Source: Chamaecrista fasciculata
Taxonomy: Eukaryota; Streptophyta; Magnoliopsida; Fabales; Fabaceae
Length of the DNA stretch: 64,000 nt
Direction: 5' to 3'
NCBI GenBank assembly: GCA_003254925.1
Contig: QANZ01043456.1
Span: 111,886-175,885, forward strand
The translations under genes and the position numbers were made by a program. Below are positions 46,813-58,609 of the stretch, in pieces. Positions within the stretch are counted from its first letter, which is position 1, and every line of letters begins with the position of its first letter. The notes under the pieces are model-generated. The model was not told the origin of the DNA, made no database searches, and saw only the letters and a program-made list of their open reading frames with translations.

Positions 46813-47215
46813 ATGCAAAGTCTAGCGACTATGGCATCCTCTCCTTCATCTCATTCTTCTTCTTCTTCTTCTACTTCTAATTTAGTCCTGTCAAATTCTT
46901 TTCAAAAGTATAGATATCACCCTGTTTCTATTAAATTGGAAGGTGATAATTTCTTATTATGGAAGCAGCAAGCAATGACCACTATTCGTGGTAAAAAATT
47001 ACAAGAATATCTCATTGAAGAATATGCTATTCCACCCAAAGTTGCCCCCGAAGCAAATAGTGTTTCAGGAAAACTCAACGATGCGTTTTACACTTGGGAG
47101 CAACAAGATCAATTGTTGCTTTCATAGCTACTTTCTTTCATGTCTGATAGCATGCTCATTATGATGGTTGGATGTGAGCATGCTTATCAAGTTAATACTT
47201 TTACTAATCCTAACA
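46813..47215 (+). pseudogene. Ty1-copia gag fragment
   Basis: The frame 46813-47127 reads a Ser-rich start, then YHPVSIKLEGDNFLLWKQQA, LQEYLIEE and FYTWEQQDQLLLS. After a TAG stop it continues in the same frame as LLSFMSDSMLIMMVGCEHAY. This is the gag start of plant copia retrotransposons (KLxGxNFLLWK, WxxQDQLLLSWLLSS). The stop replaces the expected Trp. Protease, integrase and reverse transcriptase are missing, so only the 5' end of the element remains. Confidence 0.85.
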
Positions 47216-47972
47216 TACGTTTAGACTCTCAACATAACTTAAGCCACTGCCAGCTCATCTAATAACTTGTTGATTTAATACTTTAAAATCTACTTTCAAC
47301 ATGCATTCTTGATGGTTCCTATAGCTGCACCCACCATATCGATCAGATATATTCTGTAAATCTAGTGTAAACTCAATACTAAAATCAGATATATTCTCGT
47401 AAAGTATAAATATTCTAAACATCCATACTTTTATTCCTTCTATGTTTAACACTCATAATCTTGTTTGACTCTTGTTTTTATGTTCAGGTAATGATAGGAT
47501 TTAAAAGTATCAGACAGAATATTTTCTATTTCGCTTCCATTAGAACTTCGTTGTGGCCAAGATATCCGGTTTTCTCATACGTTTATCTCAAAAGTCAATC
47601 TATTGACATGCTCAAGTTTATGTCGTTTCAACCGTTTATCTCATCAGTTGAAATCCAAATATTAATATTGTTAGGTCTCTATACATAATTTAAGAGGAGA
47701 GGATATTATTCTCAACTGAAAATTAAAAACCAAAAACAACTGAAAATTGCACATAGCTTTTGTTGTTTTACTTCCTAAGGCAATCAGTTAGCTAATATTC
47801 TCATCACAGCACAAATACAAGCAAGAACTAAGCTCTGGTTAGCTGAGTAACCAAAAACTGTGCCTCAAAATTATCATGACGAACAAGATTTTCTCATTCC
47901 AAGAGATGCAATGGAGGGATATACTATTGTCTCATCCTGAATTCAGTACACATTTTCATTGGATTATTAATA
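47216..47972. other. Intergenic DNA between the copia relic and the uL15 gene
   Basis: No gene was recognised. Part may be the 3' untranslated region of the minus-strand gene that follows. Confidence 0.5.
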
Positions 47973-50825
47973 TTATGAAATTAATGGTCTTTCCTTTTCT
48001 TCAATAGAAAATGGAATTGGCTTAGTTGGCGCTGGCAGCCGACCGATACTGTCAACTTTATCCTGTTGTTTCGGGGGAGGTCTAGCTGCTTTTGGCAACA
48101 ATCTGCCCTTCTTTTCAAACCACTCAGGCTTCAAAAGTGCTCGGAAGCCCAGCTTGTTGTAATAAACCCTTCTCACAGTTCCACCGGCCGCTTCCACTGC
48201 TTCCTTAGCCCTCACAGTGACCCTTGATACCTGTAAATTCAATATATGGTTGGTACTCTATGCACCAAGTGTATATGGCTATGGACTAGAGAACTAGAAG
48301 ACATGTTTTTGCGTGGTTTTGGTTGCTGGTGAACAAAAGCACAATGCAGAGCCATGGTCTCCAAATATTTTCAGTTTATTTGAACAAGGGAACACATGTC
48401 TGATGCCTTATATAGCAAATGAAAAGCTGAATACTGTCAGCCAAAACTATTTTAAAAGTTTTCAGGATTCTTTTTTAGTACAGGGAACAATAAATAAGAG
48501 AAATTCATAGAGAACAATTTCATGACTCATGACCAGCTGAGATCAATATAAAACACCTCAGTATGATCTGCATAATAAATACAAGCATATCATAAGAAAC
48601 TCGGATGATGTCAGCTTTCTTTTCTAAAAACAGTGAGCTGTCAGATACAGTTTAAAGGCTTTGCTATTTTATTTTTTCTGGGAAAATATCATAAGACCTC
48701 CCCGTACTACAATTACAATTTTGATACAAAGATTTTAACAAGTAACACTTAAATTTCGCCCAAGTTATCTCAAAAGCCAAAAATGCTACTTACCGGCTCA
48801 AATTTCTTGTTTACAAGTCATGTACTGGAGAACATGAATTTTAAATGTTATTAAACTTATTATTATCTAATATATAAATGTTCATAAATTAAAGTTGTAA
48901 TTAAACTATATAACTCAAGGGCAGGATATAGTTCCCTCCCCCTCCTCTCTCTCTCTCTCACTCTGCCCCCCCCAACACCTTTTTCTGTCCTAGATGCCAG
49001 ATGACCCTCCTATAAATTCCACTTACCAAATTTAAACTCGGGCAGCACATACTGTTAGAACTTAGAAGGTATATAGTTCCAAATTAGTAATTAAGAATGA
49101 TGATTAGTGATCAATGATAGTGAAAGTATGCTATTGCAAAAAACCATTTCATATTTTCAATAACTACAAGTTAGGAAGCAAAAAGCATGGTCATAATCAT
49201 AAAGCACTAATAACCTCTCTCAAAGTCTACCTCAAGATGAATTGGCCACTTGATCTGATCAGCACCGCGTCCCATCAATCTTACTCCATCTTTTATCTGC
49301 TTCCCTATTGCCCCTGTATCCTATGGTAATAATTGTGACCAGAATGAGAGGTAGCATGTAAAGTGAACAATTCCATTCTAAGTGAAGTAACAGTGACTAA
49401 ACCTTGAGTGTTTTCATTGTGATCAATTCAGAAGAATCTATCTTCCCTGCATTGATAAGCTTTGCAATTTTTCCCAAGCCCACAGGCTGCAAGAAGAAAT
49501 ATTTGATTAAGTTAAGAATAAACTTACACATCTAGCTAAGAAAATTCAGGAGATGGAAATTAGTAAGGAACCTAAATAGAAGGTCCAATCACTTCAATAT
49601 TAAGAGCTCCAACCATGATGGTAAGCTTTCCCGAAAAAAGTGAATGTATCAAGAGATAATAACAAGATATAAGGAATTTAAACATGCACAAAGGTTGACA
49701 AGATTCCTTCTCATATCTACACTTCCAATTCTCCAAAAAGATCACCGTACTAGAGAAGCCCTTGAGTTCAAACATATAAACATCACATATTTTTGGCCAT
49801 CAACATGCAAAACACTAAAGACTTCTGGTTTTGATCACACTTATAAAATGGAAAAGAGAGATTCATAATTTAAATCCATCTTGCTCAGCCATATTATTTT
49901 TATTAAAGATATTAGTGTATATGAAGAAAAGCCATATCGAGCAAATGTAATAACATACGACAAGTCAACAATTCCTTGAGTCTGCTCCCAAATCACACTC
50001 ATTTCACTAAACCACTCAAATACAAACTGCAAACAGTTAGGTGAGACAAACTTCAAATTTCAGTTCAAGGTTTAACGTAATTGCAGAAAAAAAATTCAGG
50101 CATTTGGATGACAACAGTAAGTAATGACTCGCAGACACAAGTTGCAAATAATCAAGTTAATGCAGCAGCAAAAAAGGTTTGCTAGAGACACCGAATTTGT
50201 AGATTAACATTTCACGTTGGCCTCGAAAAAGCAAGGTCTTGTACATGAATGACCTAATGGATTCAACTGAAAATGAAGAAAATCCTAGAAATAGTGCGTT
50301 ACTACATTTCCTTCTAAACTTACACTCTACACCATTCTGTATCACCTATATCCACATTGAAGCAAAACAAAGGCGAGAAGAAGAAACCAAAAATGGTACC
50401 TGAAAAGTGAGGCTAAAGGGGTTCTTGAATCCACGTTTCGGCAACCTTCGTCGAAGCGGAGTCTGACCTCCTTCGAAACCCAATTTTGGTTTCCCACTGC
50501 CTCTGGCTTTCTGACCTTTGTGACCCCTTCCAGCAGTCTTACCCTTTCCAGACCCAATTCCACGACCCTTCCTAGTCTTCTGCTTCCTCGGAATCTTATC
50601 TCTCAGATCATTCAAGCTCAGAAGACTGTAAGCTCTAGGACCGTGAAAACCCATGAATCCATATCGATCAAAGGTCGCATTATGAGAGTCGAGAGATTGA
50701 TGATGAAGCAGAGGCGGATAGAATTGAATTGATGGATGTGTGACACTGCGAACGTGATTGCCGCCGCCGCCAATGGATCTTCCGATCAGTGAAGTTGAGA
50801 GAACGCATAATCTCCTTCTGAGCAT
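47973..50825 (-). CDS. Mitochondrial ribosomal protein uL15 (L15)
   Basis: Four exons (50825-50400, 49486-49403, 49320-49231, 48230-47973) join in phase to 285 residues. uL15 is an early-assembling protein of the large ribosomal subunit. The first 60-70 residues ([20 protein letters not shown]...) are basic and Ser-rich without acidic residues, as expected of a mitochondrial presequence. The uL15 signature follows: [58 protein letters not shown]. Exons 2-4 give [20 protein letters not shown], the [10 protein letters not shown] segment and [17 protein letters not shown], ending in a plant-specific Pro/Lys-rich tail ([12 protein letters not shown]). The Arabidopsis mitochondrial protein is of similar length. 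Organelle choice is inferred from the presequence and tail. All introns are GT-AG. Confidence 0.94.
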
Positions 50826-50999
50826 TTTGGTTTTAGTGGTGAAAATTGTCGTGTTATGAAGAAGGGTTTTGGTACAATGGAAGTTGGTTATTATTATTCA
50901 TTTCATGATCTAGGGTTTTGCAGAGGGACTAGCTTGGTGATAGTGTTAGATCAGTTCAGGAGACAAAATTTGTTCTTCTCATTTTTTTTTTCAAAAATA

Positions 51000-51520
51000 G
51001 GCTGAAGTCTCAAATTGGTCCTTATGTATGGGGGTGGATTTCAAAATGATCCATTATCTTTCATTTGTTTCAAGTTGGTCCTCCATGTTTTTATGAGTTT
51101 CCAAATTGGTCCAAGAAATATTGAATGTGGTCATATCTATTTCATTTCAAGTTCAAATGCGATGAATCTAGAATTACAAATTTCTTTTGATGAGTACTTT
51201 GAGATCATCAACAAAGGTGATGTCAAATCAAGTCTAAAAAATGGGCAACTCGTTTTGTAATCAAACAAATGAAGTTAGTCATATCTTTTTCGCTTCAAGT
51301 TCAAATGCAACGAGTTTAAAATTATATATATGTTAAATCTTGAAGAATCTTTTTTTTAACTAGTTAAAATCGCTAACAAATGAGGTTAAATTCTGTCTTG
51401 AAAGTATGTTTAAGATCAATTTAAAATATTATAAAAATATGTAGAACTAATCTGAAAAATAAAAAAATAATAGACTATTTAAATCTATTACATACATAAG
51501 GAACCAATTTGAGACTTTGA
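51000..51520. mobile_element. Fold-back MITE, family D, copy 2
   Basis: Ends GAAGTCTCAAATTGGTCC and complement AAAGTCTCAAATTGGTTCC. Arms contain repeated CAAATTGGTCC/CAAGTTGGTCC units; the interior has TCAAATGCGATGAATCTAG, TTTTGATGAGTACTTTGAG and inverted relatives, as in the element at 33905. It lies about 175 bp upstream of the uL15 start codon. Non-coding. Confidence 0.75.
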
Positions 51521-51829
51521 TAAAAAAAAAAAAAAACAAGGATCAAACTTTATCACTCCAAAGTCTATTAAAAGTGAAAAAATTATTTATTTATTGAAAT
51601 TTAATATTCAATGCACGTAAATTAAATGAGTGAAGTAAAAATAACAGTTGAAATTTTGAAATGATATGAAGTCTAAGTGTTGATAGCAAGTGAAATTTAC
51701 ACACGATTTTTTTCAAGAAATAATCGGTATCAATCTATGGCAATAATCACCCAATCAAACTAAAAGCTTGAGTTATAAACTATTGCAACTCTAAAACGAG
51801 CTATCACGCCTCCTCATAAATGCTCAAGA
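51521..51829. other. AT-rich intergenic DNA
   Basis: Nothing recognised. Confidence 0.5.
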
Positions 51830-53890
51830 GGAGGGAAGTCTTAAGGGTATCAAAGTTGCCAAAATGCACCACCCATCAACCATCTCATTTATGTTGATGA
51901 TATTCTACTTTTCTTCAAGGCTGACCTTGATTCCTGCAGCAATTTCAAGAATCTTTTTAATCAATTTGGTAAGGCTTCTAGACTAATTGTCAATCCTTCC
52001 AAATCTGACATTACCTTCAGCCCCAACATCCCCAACAGGTTCCAAAAAAATGATTTGTAAGGCTACTAGCTTTAAAAAGGTTGATTCCTATGGTAAGTAT
52101 CTTGGGAGCTTTATTGATGGCTCTCCTAGAGCCAGGAAGACTTTTGATGTCATAATGGAGACCCTTCAAAATAAACTGGCTGGATGGAAGGCCAAACTAC
52201 TTTCGCAGGCCAACAGAGTTACTTTAATCAAATCTGTTCTGTCTTCTCTACCAGTTTATCACCTTTCCTACTTCTCTCTAACAGATAAGGAAGCCAAGAA
52301 ATGTGACTCCCTTGTCGCAAACTTTTTCTGGGGAAATCACCAAAATTCCAAAACACCACATATGCTTGCTTGGGATAAGATTTGTAAACCCAAGAATCTT
52401 GGAGGACTGGGTATCTGAAGGTTCAAGGAATTTAACCTTTCCCTCCTAGGTAGACAAGCTTGGAGAATCATTAGCAACCCTCATACTATCCTCTCAAGAA
52501 TTTATAGGGCTAAATACTGCAAAGATGAAATGAACCTGGTCTTTAAAACCAATTCCTAGGCATCCCCTTTTGCTCGAGGAATTTGCAAGCAAATTGATCT
52601 TATTCTTAGAGACTGCAGATGGAAAGTGAGGAATGGACAGTCCATCAGTATAGGTAACAACCTCTGGTACAAGCCTGTAACCAACATCCCTGGTGTCAAC
52701 ACTGTAGTAGACCTGATAACTGATGAGCGGAAGTGGAATCTTGATCTTGTTTCTGCTCTTTTCAACCCGGAGGATACTGGGAGTATCATGCAGACTCCTA
52801 TATCCCACATCCATAGGCCAGACTCTATAATTTGGAACAAGGACCCAAAAGGGATTTACACTGTTAAAATTTGCTTACAAGAATTCCTTTGAGAACCAAT
52901 CCTCTCAACTCATTGAAAATTATTTTGATTGGAATTCTATTTGGATGTCTCATCTTCCACCCAAACTATGTGTGTTCAGTTGGAAAAGTCTGCATAATAG
53001 CCTTCCTCTAGGTGCAAATCTGCTGAAGAAACATTTTAAAATTGATGGTAAATGCCCCTTTGGATGTGACTGTGTAGAAACTGGTACTCATATTTTTCTT
53101 GAATGCCCTCTAGCCAGAGCAGTGTGGTTTGGTTCCCCTCTAGCTTTTAGAAGCACCTCAGCTCAACCCCTGGATTTCAGGACTTGGCTACGGAACTGCT
53201 TCATGAAGGGACACTATAAAACAGATCCCTCCCTTCAACAAACCCTTTGGTTCTGCTGAACCATATATCTTCATAGAAATGAAGTTATCTTTTAGAAATC
53301 TACACCAAATCCTGACAAGATCATCAAGGATTGGAAAAGGAATCAGGACAACACAAGTTTCTTGCAAGAAGCTGCTTCGGATCTGAACTTTTTTGACAAA
53401 CCCCATACAATGAATAGACATCATCTGACTCTGAATCACAATTGGAAGTCTGATGACATCCTCATTGCTGGCCAAAGATTCAAGGACAAGTCGAAGAACA
53501 TTTTTATTGCCATTGGTATTAGGTCCTCAGGACCAATGTTACTCTTTTATCATTGTGATTTTGACAGGTCAAAGAAGCTGATCAATACTTTTGCAGAAAG
53601 TCTCAAGAAATAGCTAGAGATTAGTTCTGAACATCGCACTTATGCAGCTAATATCATTTGCCAATGCAACTTCAATCTTAACGGAACCAATCCTATGGTG
53701 AGCACCATTTTGGAGGACATCAACTACATGCTTACAGACCCTCTTAACAGATGGAAGTTTTCCAGGTTGAAACACAACATCAAGATGAAAGATATTTGGC
53801 CATGGATTGATAGCTACATTGTAGGAACTTGTTGCTTTATGTAATTTTCTTACTTTCTTCTCTGTTTCTTTTAATTCAAAAAAAAAAAAT
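51830..53890 (+). pseudogene. LINE (L1-type non-LTR retrotransposon), 5'-truncated and decayed
   Basis: Starts inside the reverse transcriptase. Around 51881 it reads NHLIYVDDILLFFKAD, the catalytic YVDD box (51890-51901); upstream GIKV is in another frame. Then FKKVDSYGKYLGSFIDG, the QNKLAGWKAKLLSQANRVTL thumb region and FFWGNHQNSKTPHMLAWDKI. After 52419 the reading continues across stops and frame changes to a zinc-binding RT-linked domain: FSWKSLHNSLPLGANLLKKH with CPFGCDCVETGTHIFLECPL (about 52945-53130). It ends with an RNase H-like or C-terminal region and an A-rich tail (about 53878-53890). At least three stops or frameshifts make it non-functional. The 5' truncation and A-tail fit target-primed reverse transcription. 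A flanking duplication was not found. Confidence 0.9.
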
Positions 53891-54497
53891 AATAATGAGC
53901 TCACACATCATCAATTCACCTAACACTCTAACATCAATTCACCTAACACTTTCTAAGAATAATTTTTTAAAATTATTTTAAGAGTTTAGAATATCTCTCA
54001 ATAATTTTTTTGTTTTTAAATTAAAAAAAAACATTTGATGTTTCAAATTTTAAATAAAAAATAATATAATATTATCAAACATATTTCTTTTTTAAAAAAT
54101 AAAAGATTATTTTTAAAGAGAAGAATCAAACATACTCTACAAGTTCTTGTAGAAGCAATTCCATTAATTGACTTTTCCTAGATAGATTAAGGTATACTAA
54201 CATCCACTAAATATTATAAATTCATAATAGTGAGTTCCACTTGGGAAACTCAATAAACCAGAAAGAAGCAACTCCAACAATCTCCAATTGATTCATCATC
54301 ATAATTTGAACTTTCAATGACTCTTCTTTCAAATCCAGTACAGTTACAGAGTGGCTAATCCATTAACAACCAAATTGAGCAACCTATAATGAAAGAACAC
54401 AACAAATGATACAAAGTAATTAATGATGGTCACTACAATGAAAAGAGAGAAACAAGTACATACATACATTCATACATACATATATGTATATTCCTTT
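53891..54497. other. Intergenic DNA
   Basis: No gene was recognised. CATCAATTCACCTAACACT occurs twice near 53907 and 53931, a short direct repeat just after the LINE tail. Bases before 54498 probably hold the 3' untranslated region of the next gene. Confidence 0.5.
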
Positions 54498-54644
54498 CTA
54501 TTTCTTCCATAAATTCATCATTCTCTCAACAAACCCAGATTTCATTTTCCTGGGATTTTCCATCCTCTTCTTTCTCTTCTTCCTCTTGACCAAGAACTCA
54601 GTGAAGCTATTCACCATGAAATTATAATAACCTCTAGCACATCT

Positions 54645-54675
<31 letters not shown>

Positions 54676-54908
54676 GATCTGAGTACATTTTCAAGATCAT
54701 AGAACTGTGTGTTATTGAGAGAAGGCAGAAACATCATGTGCCTTTCAATCACATGAGAGAAAGAGACCAATTCATAAGAGTCATACAATGGGCTTCCACA
54801 ATCCCATATGGGAAAAACTCTTCCTTCTTTTTCCTTCTCATCATCATCATCTTCTTCTTCTTTTTTCCCACAGCTTCTTGTCATTTTCTCTGTGACTAGT
54901 AGTGCCAT
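54498..54908 (-). CDS. Small plant protein of unknown function
   Basis: From ATG at 54908 the frame gives 136 residues: MALLVTEKMTRSCGKK, an acidic run (EEEDDDDEKEKE), then VFPIWDCGSPLYDSYELVSF and SHVIERHMMFLPSL, a Ser run from an (ATG)n-type repeat on the other strand, and a basic C-terminus (KRKKRKKR ... MMNLWKK). The middle block resembles an uncharacterised family of small plant proteins that I cannot name with confidence. The frame stays open upstream of 54908 (ELKRLQDLRENLL) back to a stop near 54977, and an AG at about 54945 could be a splice acceptor, so the start may lie in an unseen upstream exon. No membrane segment is visible. Nuclear location is possible given the basic tail, but this is a guess. 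Confidence 0.65.
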
Positions 54909-55673
54909 CAAGAGGTTTTCTCTCAAGTCTTGAAGCCTTTTAAGTTCAGAACATGTAATAGGACAAAGCCGATGTTAGTTGGTTAGCAATTAAAAAATTA
55001 GTAAGATTCCAAAATTAACATGGTCGACCAGAATCTGAAAGGTCTTTTCCATGCCAATAATTGGGTTCAATTTGTGAAGGAACATCACAGATCAATTCAT
55101 CATATAAATAAAATATAGGCTAATTTAAGATGAGATCACAATATGGGAATAAATGAATAATATAATCAATGTGTATTGTAGATTTGTAGTGTGTAATTAG
55201 GACAATCTACTAATCTGATAGTTGATCAGCATTTTAAAAATATTCTGTATATGATAATTTATAATACAATAGATAAAAAAAATTGAATGAGAAAATACAT
55301 AGTCCATTTTTATAGTAAATGCTCATTTTCTTTTTTAATCGAAAGGTAAGTGAAAAATGCAATGACTGGATAATATGCAATGTCTAATGACATTATTTGA
55401 AATGAAGAGAGAATTTTAAATATTTATTCTCAAGCATAAGTTTGTTGTAACTTTTGCTTTTAGTACCTTTTTTTTTTTCAAACCAAAGTGGCAAAGTTAT
55501 AATACTTGGTTAAATTTTCTCATGTTGTAATGCCTCTTTAGGTCTTTTTAGAATGCCCATTTCTTTTGGAATGCATCCTCAAGATTCTTTTAAGAACAGC
55601 TAGCTATATGACTGTTTCAAATTTTGGAGTTCTAAAATTAGGGAGCCTTATATTTTGATTAAATTATGTTTAG
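54909..55673. other. Upstream region of the unknown small-protein gene
   Basis: May contain an upstream exon of the minus-strand gene. None could be identified. Confidence 0.4.
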
Positions 55674-56140
55674 GCAAAATTACTATTTTCATCCTCAAAT
55701 TTTACATCAATTTTTAATTTCAGCTCTAATTTCTTTTCACTTTCAATTCTTTTTTCAAAGTTTTATTTTAATTGATTTGATCATTTATTCTAACTTTAGC
55801 TAAATGTCTACCAACAAATTCTACATGCGCTTGACAACATGCCATTGATGCCATACGAAAAATGCAAAAATTCTCCCAGAATTCTCTCCCTAATACTAGT
55901 GTATATATATATTGTCTGGTAATTATATAGATACTTTTGAATTGTGATATCTTACAATATACTTCTTTGGAGAATTTGTGCCACATTTGTTTAGTTCATA
56001 TGCATCACAGATTTTGCAATATATATTTACATGAAGCTCTTATTTCATCATAATCTGTGAAGGATCAAATTAAACAAAAAAAAGGGATCGACTTAAAAAT
56101 CTAAATATGGTAGAGACCAAAATATAATTTTTGTCTTTTT
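55674..56140. mobile_element. Fold-back element, AT-rich
   Basis: Left end GGCAAAATTACTATTTTCATCC, with CTCAAATTTTACATCAATTT. The right arm has complements (AAATATGGTAGAGACCAAAA, TATAATTTTTGTC). Similar in layout to 27626-27955. Non-coding, diverged, ends approximate. Confidence 0.45.
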
Positions 56141-56264
56141 TCGGCTCTAATTTGCTACTTAAAAAAGTTAAGCTATATACAATTCTCATAATCACTGTGA
56201 TAAATTATAAATGGTCATAAAAGATTGACAGGTTTTTTATTTTATCTGAGAGACCTTTTTGTAA

Positions 56265-56850
56265 AATTTTTTTTTTATAACAAGATAAAATATATTAAAT
56301 AGAAGCTAAGCGGCACTTATAAACGATCAGAAATTTCAAAACTGATAAACAAGAAGAATACATCATAAACATTGTTGAACTAGAGGGCGAATTGGGCTCA
56401 TAAATCGTTCCTATAAGGATGATATCCTGAGGATGAAAAATATCACTAAAAGTGTTATCAACAAAGAGTTTACTATTATACTGTTTATCAGGAAGGAAAC
56501 CAACTTCACGATCAAAGAAACCATCGACTTCATCAAAATGATATAAGCGCCGAGAGCGAGATCTGAAGATCCAGAGAAGCTAAAAGATGAAAACTGAACA
56601 CAACAAAAAGAAAAATGAAAGAAACACCACCAATAAGAGGAGACAGACTAGATCTGGAAAACAACCACCAAACCAAGAGGACTAAACCTAGATCTGAAAT
56701 TATTTAAGGATGAGAGATGAAAATGAGAAAAAAAAAAGACACCGACAATAAACTTCAAATCTACAATTGGATATAAAGAAGAAGGTGTGGAGGGCTACTG
56801 TTACAAGGTAACGCAACCCCAAGTGAACGACGCCTTAGGCTTGTAGAGAA
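56265..56850 (-). mobile_element. Probable LINE 3' end
   Basis: On the minus strand the stretch ends TTAATATATTTTATCTTG, then TTATAAAAAAAAA (complement of 56262-56290), a tail typical of plant LINE 3' regions. It is preceded by about 500 bp of T-rich sequence without a long frame. It could be the 3' untranslated part of an L1-type element. No coding domain is retained. Confidence 0.4.
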
Positions 56851-56939
56851 GAGAATGATATGGGATAGGATATCCTATTTTATGGATGACAAAAAAAGAG
56901 TTTTAATTTTCGAGATAAAAATGTCAATTATGGATGACA

Positions 56940-57575
56940 ACGGATAGGGTATCTGGTGGTTTTGTCGCTATCCGTATCCGTATTCGTTTATCCAATCTAA
57001 TATCCATACCCTATCCGTATCCGATAAATTAATATTCGTATCCGCACCCTATCCGATATCCGGTATGCGACGGATACTCGAAATATCCGAAAAAATATGG
57101 ATATGGGATATGATATCCTATTTTATAAATCGGATATATCGGGTACCCGATATCCATTATCCGCCAACTAATATAATTAAATGAAATTATTATTTATTTA
57201 GATTTTAAATTTATTTTTTAAAATAAAAAATTAAATATAAAATAACTAAAATATGATTATATAAAAAATATATATGAATATAATTAATTAAATTTAAATA
57301 TTTATATATAAAATGTTAAATTAAAAGTAAAATATAAAAATTAAATAAGTAATAGGGTATCGGATATCGGATACTCTAAATATCCGTTCATTTCGGACGG
57401 ATATAGGGTATCCGAGGGCAATATCCGTATCTGTCCAATATCCGAAAAAAATTTAATTTTCACTATCCGTATCCGTATTCGATATCCGACGGATATCGGA
57501 TATTTTTTCGGACGGATACGGATGGATATCCTAAGTATCCTAAACCATTGCCATCCCTAATATTGTCAATAAATG
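56940..57575. mobile_element. hAT-like MITE rich in TATCCG repeats
   Basis: Both arms are made of interspersed TATCCGTATCCG, GATATCCG and CGGATAT motifs in inverted order around an AT-only core (about 57170-57345). The right end reads CCATTGCCATCCCTA, a terminus typical of many plant hAT-type MITEs; the left end is ATGGATGACAACGG. No coding capacity. A matching 8-bp duplication was not found. A partial copy (GATATGGGATAGGATATCC) lies just to the left at about 56858. Confidence 0.65.
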
Positions 57576-58055
57576 AAATTTCTGTGCAAGTACCACTATT
57601 TTTTATAATTTATTTTTAAATAATGCTTTTACATTAAAATTTAAAATTTAAAATTTTGTATGTAATCTAGAAAAAAGAAAGAAAGAGAGCATATATTGCA
57701 GATTTGCAGATAGGCACGAATATTTAACACTTACATGTTATTATCGTATCTTTCTTTAATTATTATTTCTTGCTTTAGCGGTGAAAATTATTCTATTCGG
57801 TTTCTGTGTATAATATATACTTAAAAAAAAATTGAGTTACAATTGATATAAAAAAGAAAAAATTAAAGATATAAATAACTCATAAAATTTTGAAAATATA
57901 ATTGAAATTAACTTTATACTTTAAAAAATATAATTGACAAAAAAAAATAGAAATAAAACTAAAACTGATTTAATATTTTAAAGATACCAAAACACTTTTT
58001 TTTTTTGGTGGAGAGGATACCAAAACACTTTTTTCTCATATATATATATACTAGA
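57576..58055. other. AT-rich intergenic DNA
   Basis: Nothing recognised beyond A/T-rich sequence. Confidence 0.5.
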
Positions 58056-58185
58056 GGGACTAAATTGTTAACATAGTAAAAAAGAAGGGATCAAATAATA
58101 ATTTTCCTCTTATTATTAATTTTGTACTATAATTTTAAAATGTGGACGACTAGGAAGGGGTGGAGCCATATAATATAAGATATAT
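58056..58185. repeat. Dispersed repeat shared with 4160-4290
   Basis: Matches 4160-4290 in the same orientation (GGGACTAAATTGTTAAC ... GGGGTGGAGCCATATAATAT). See that entry. Confidence 0.7.
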
Positions 58186-58609
58186 ATATTTTGAATTTAT
58201 ACTGAATTAACTAATCGATTTTTAAATAATCAAAATATATAACTTAATTTTTGAATTATTTTAATTGTCAATTATTTGGTCTCTAAGTCAAATTTAAAAT
58301 TAATACTAGTTCAAAAATAAAAAATATTAATTTAATAAAAATTTAAAGAAAAAATATGTAATCAATTCAATTTGAGGAACTAAATTAAGATTGAGGACCA
58401 AATAATTAACATTTGAAAATTAAAATATTTTAAAAATTAAATCATTATATTTTGATTATTGAAGTGATTGATTAATTTAATGAGTATAAATATAAAAAAA
58501 AAATATTTTCTTCAAAAATAAAATACGAAAATTGAGCACAGCACTCTGCAGAAAAACTCAAAAACAAGAGAGGGAGGCAAGAGGTGTAAACTCCATAGGT
58601 AGGAGAGAG
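58186..58609. other. Upstream region of BOLA2
   Basis: AT-rich with no clear TATA box near the expected position. An upstream ATG at 58532 is in frame with the BolA start and would add 26 residues (MSTALCRKTQKQERE...). It is not preferred because the BolA family starts at MGVTKEQVE. Confidence 0.5.

Noticed and set aside
53614-53904. 96-residue minus-strand frame
   Set aside because: Antisense of the LINE C-terminal region.
58532-58609. Upstream in-frame ATG of BOLA2
   Set aside because: It would add 26 residues not found in the family, and the downstream MGVTKEQVE start matches known BolA2 proteins.
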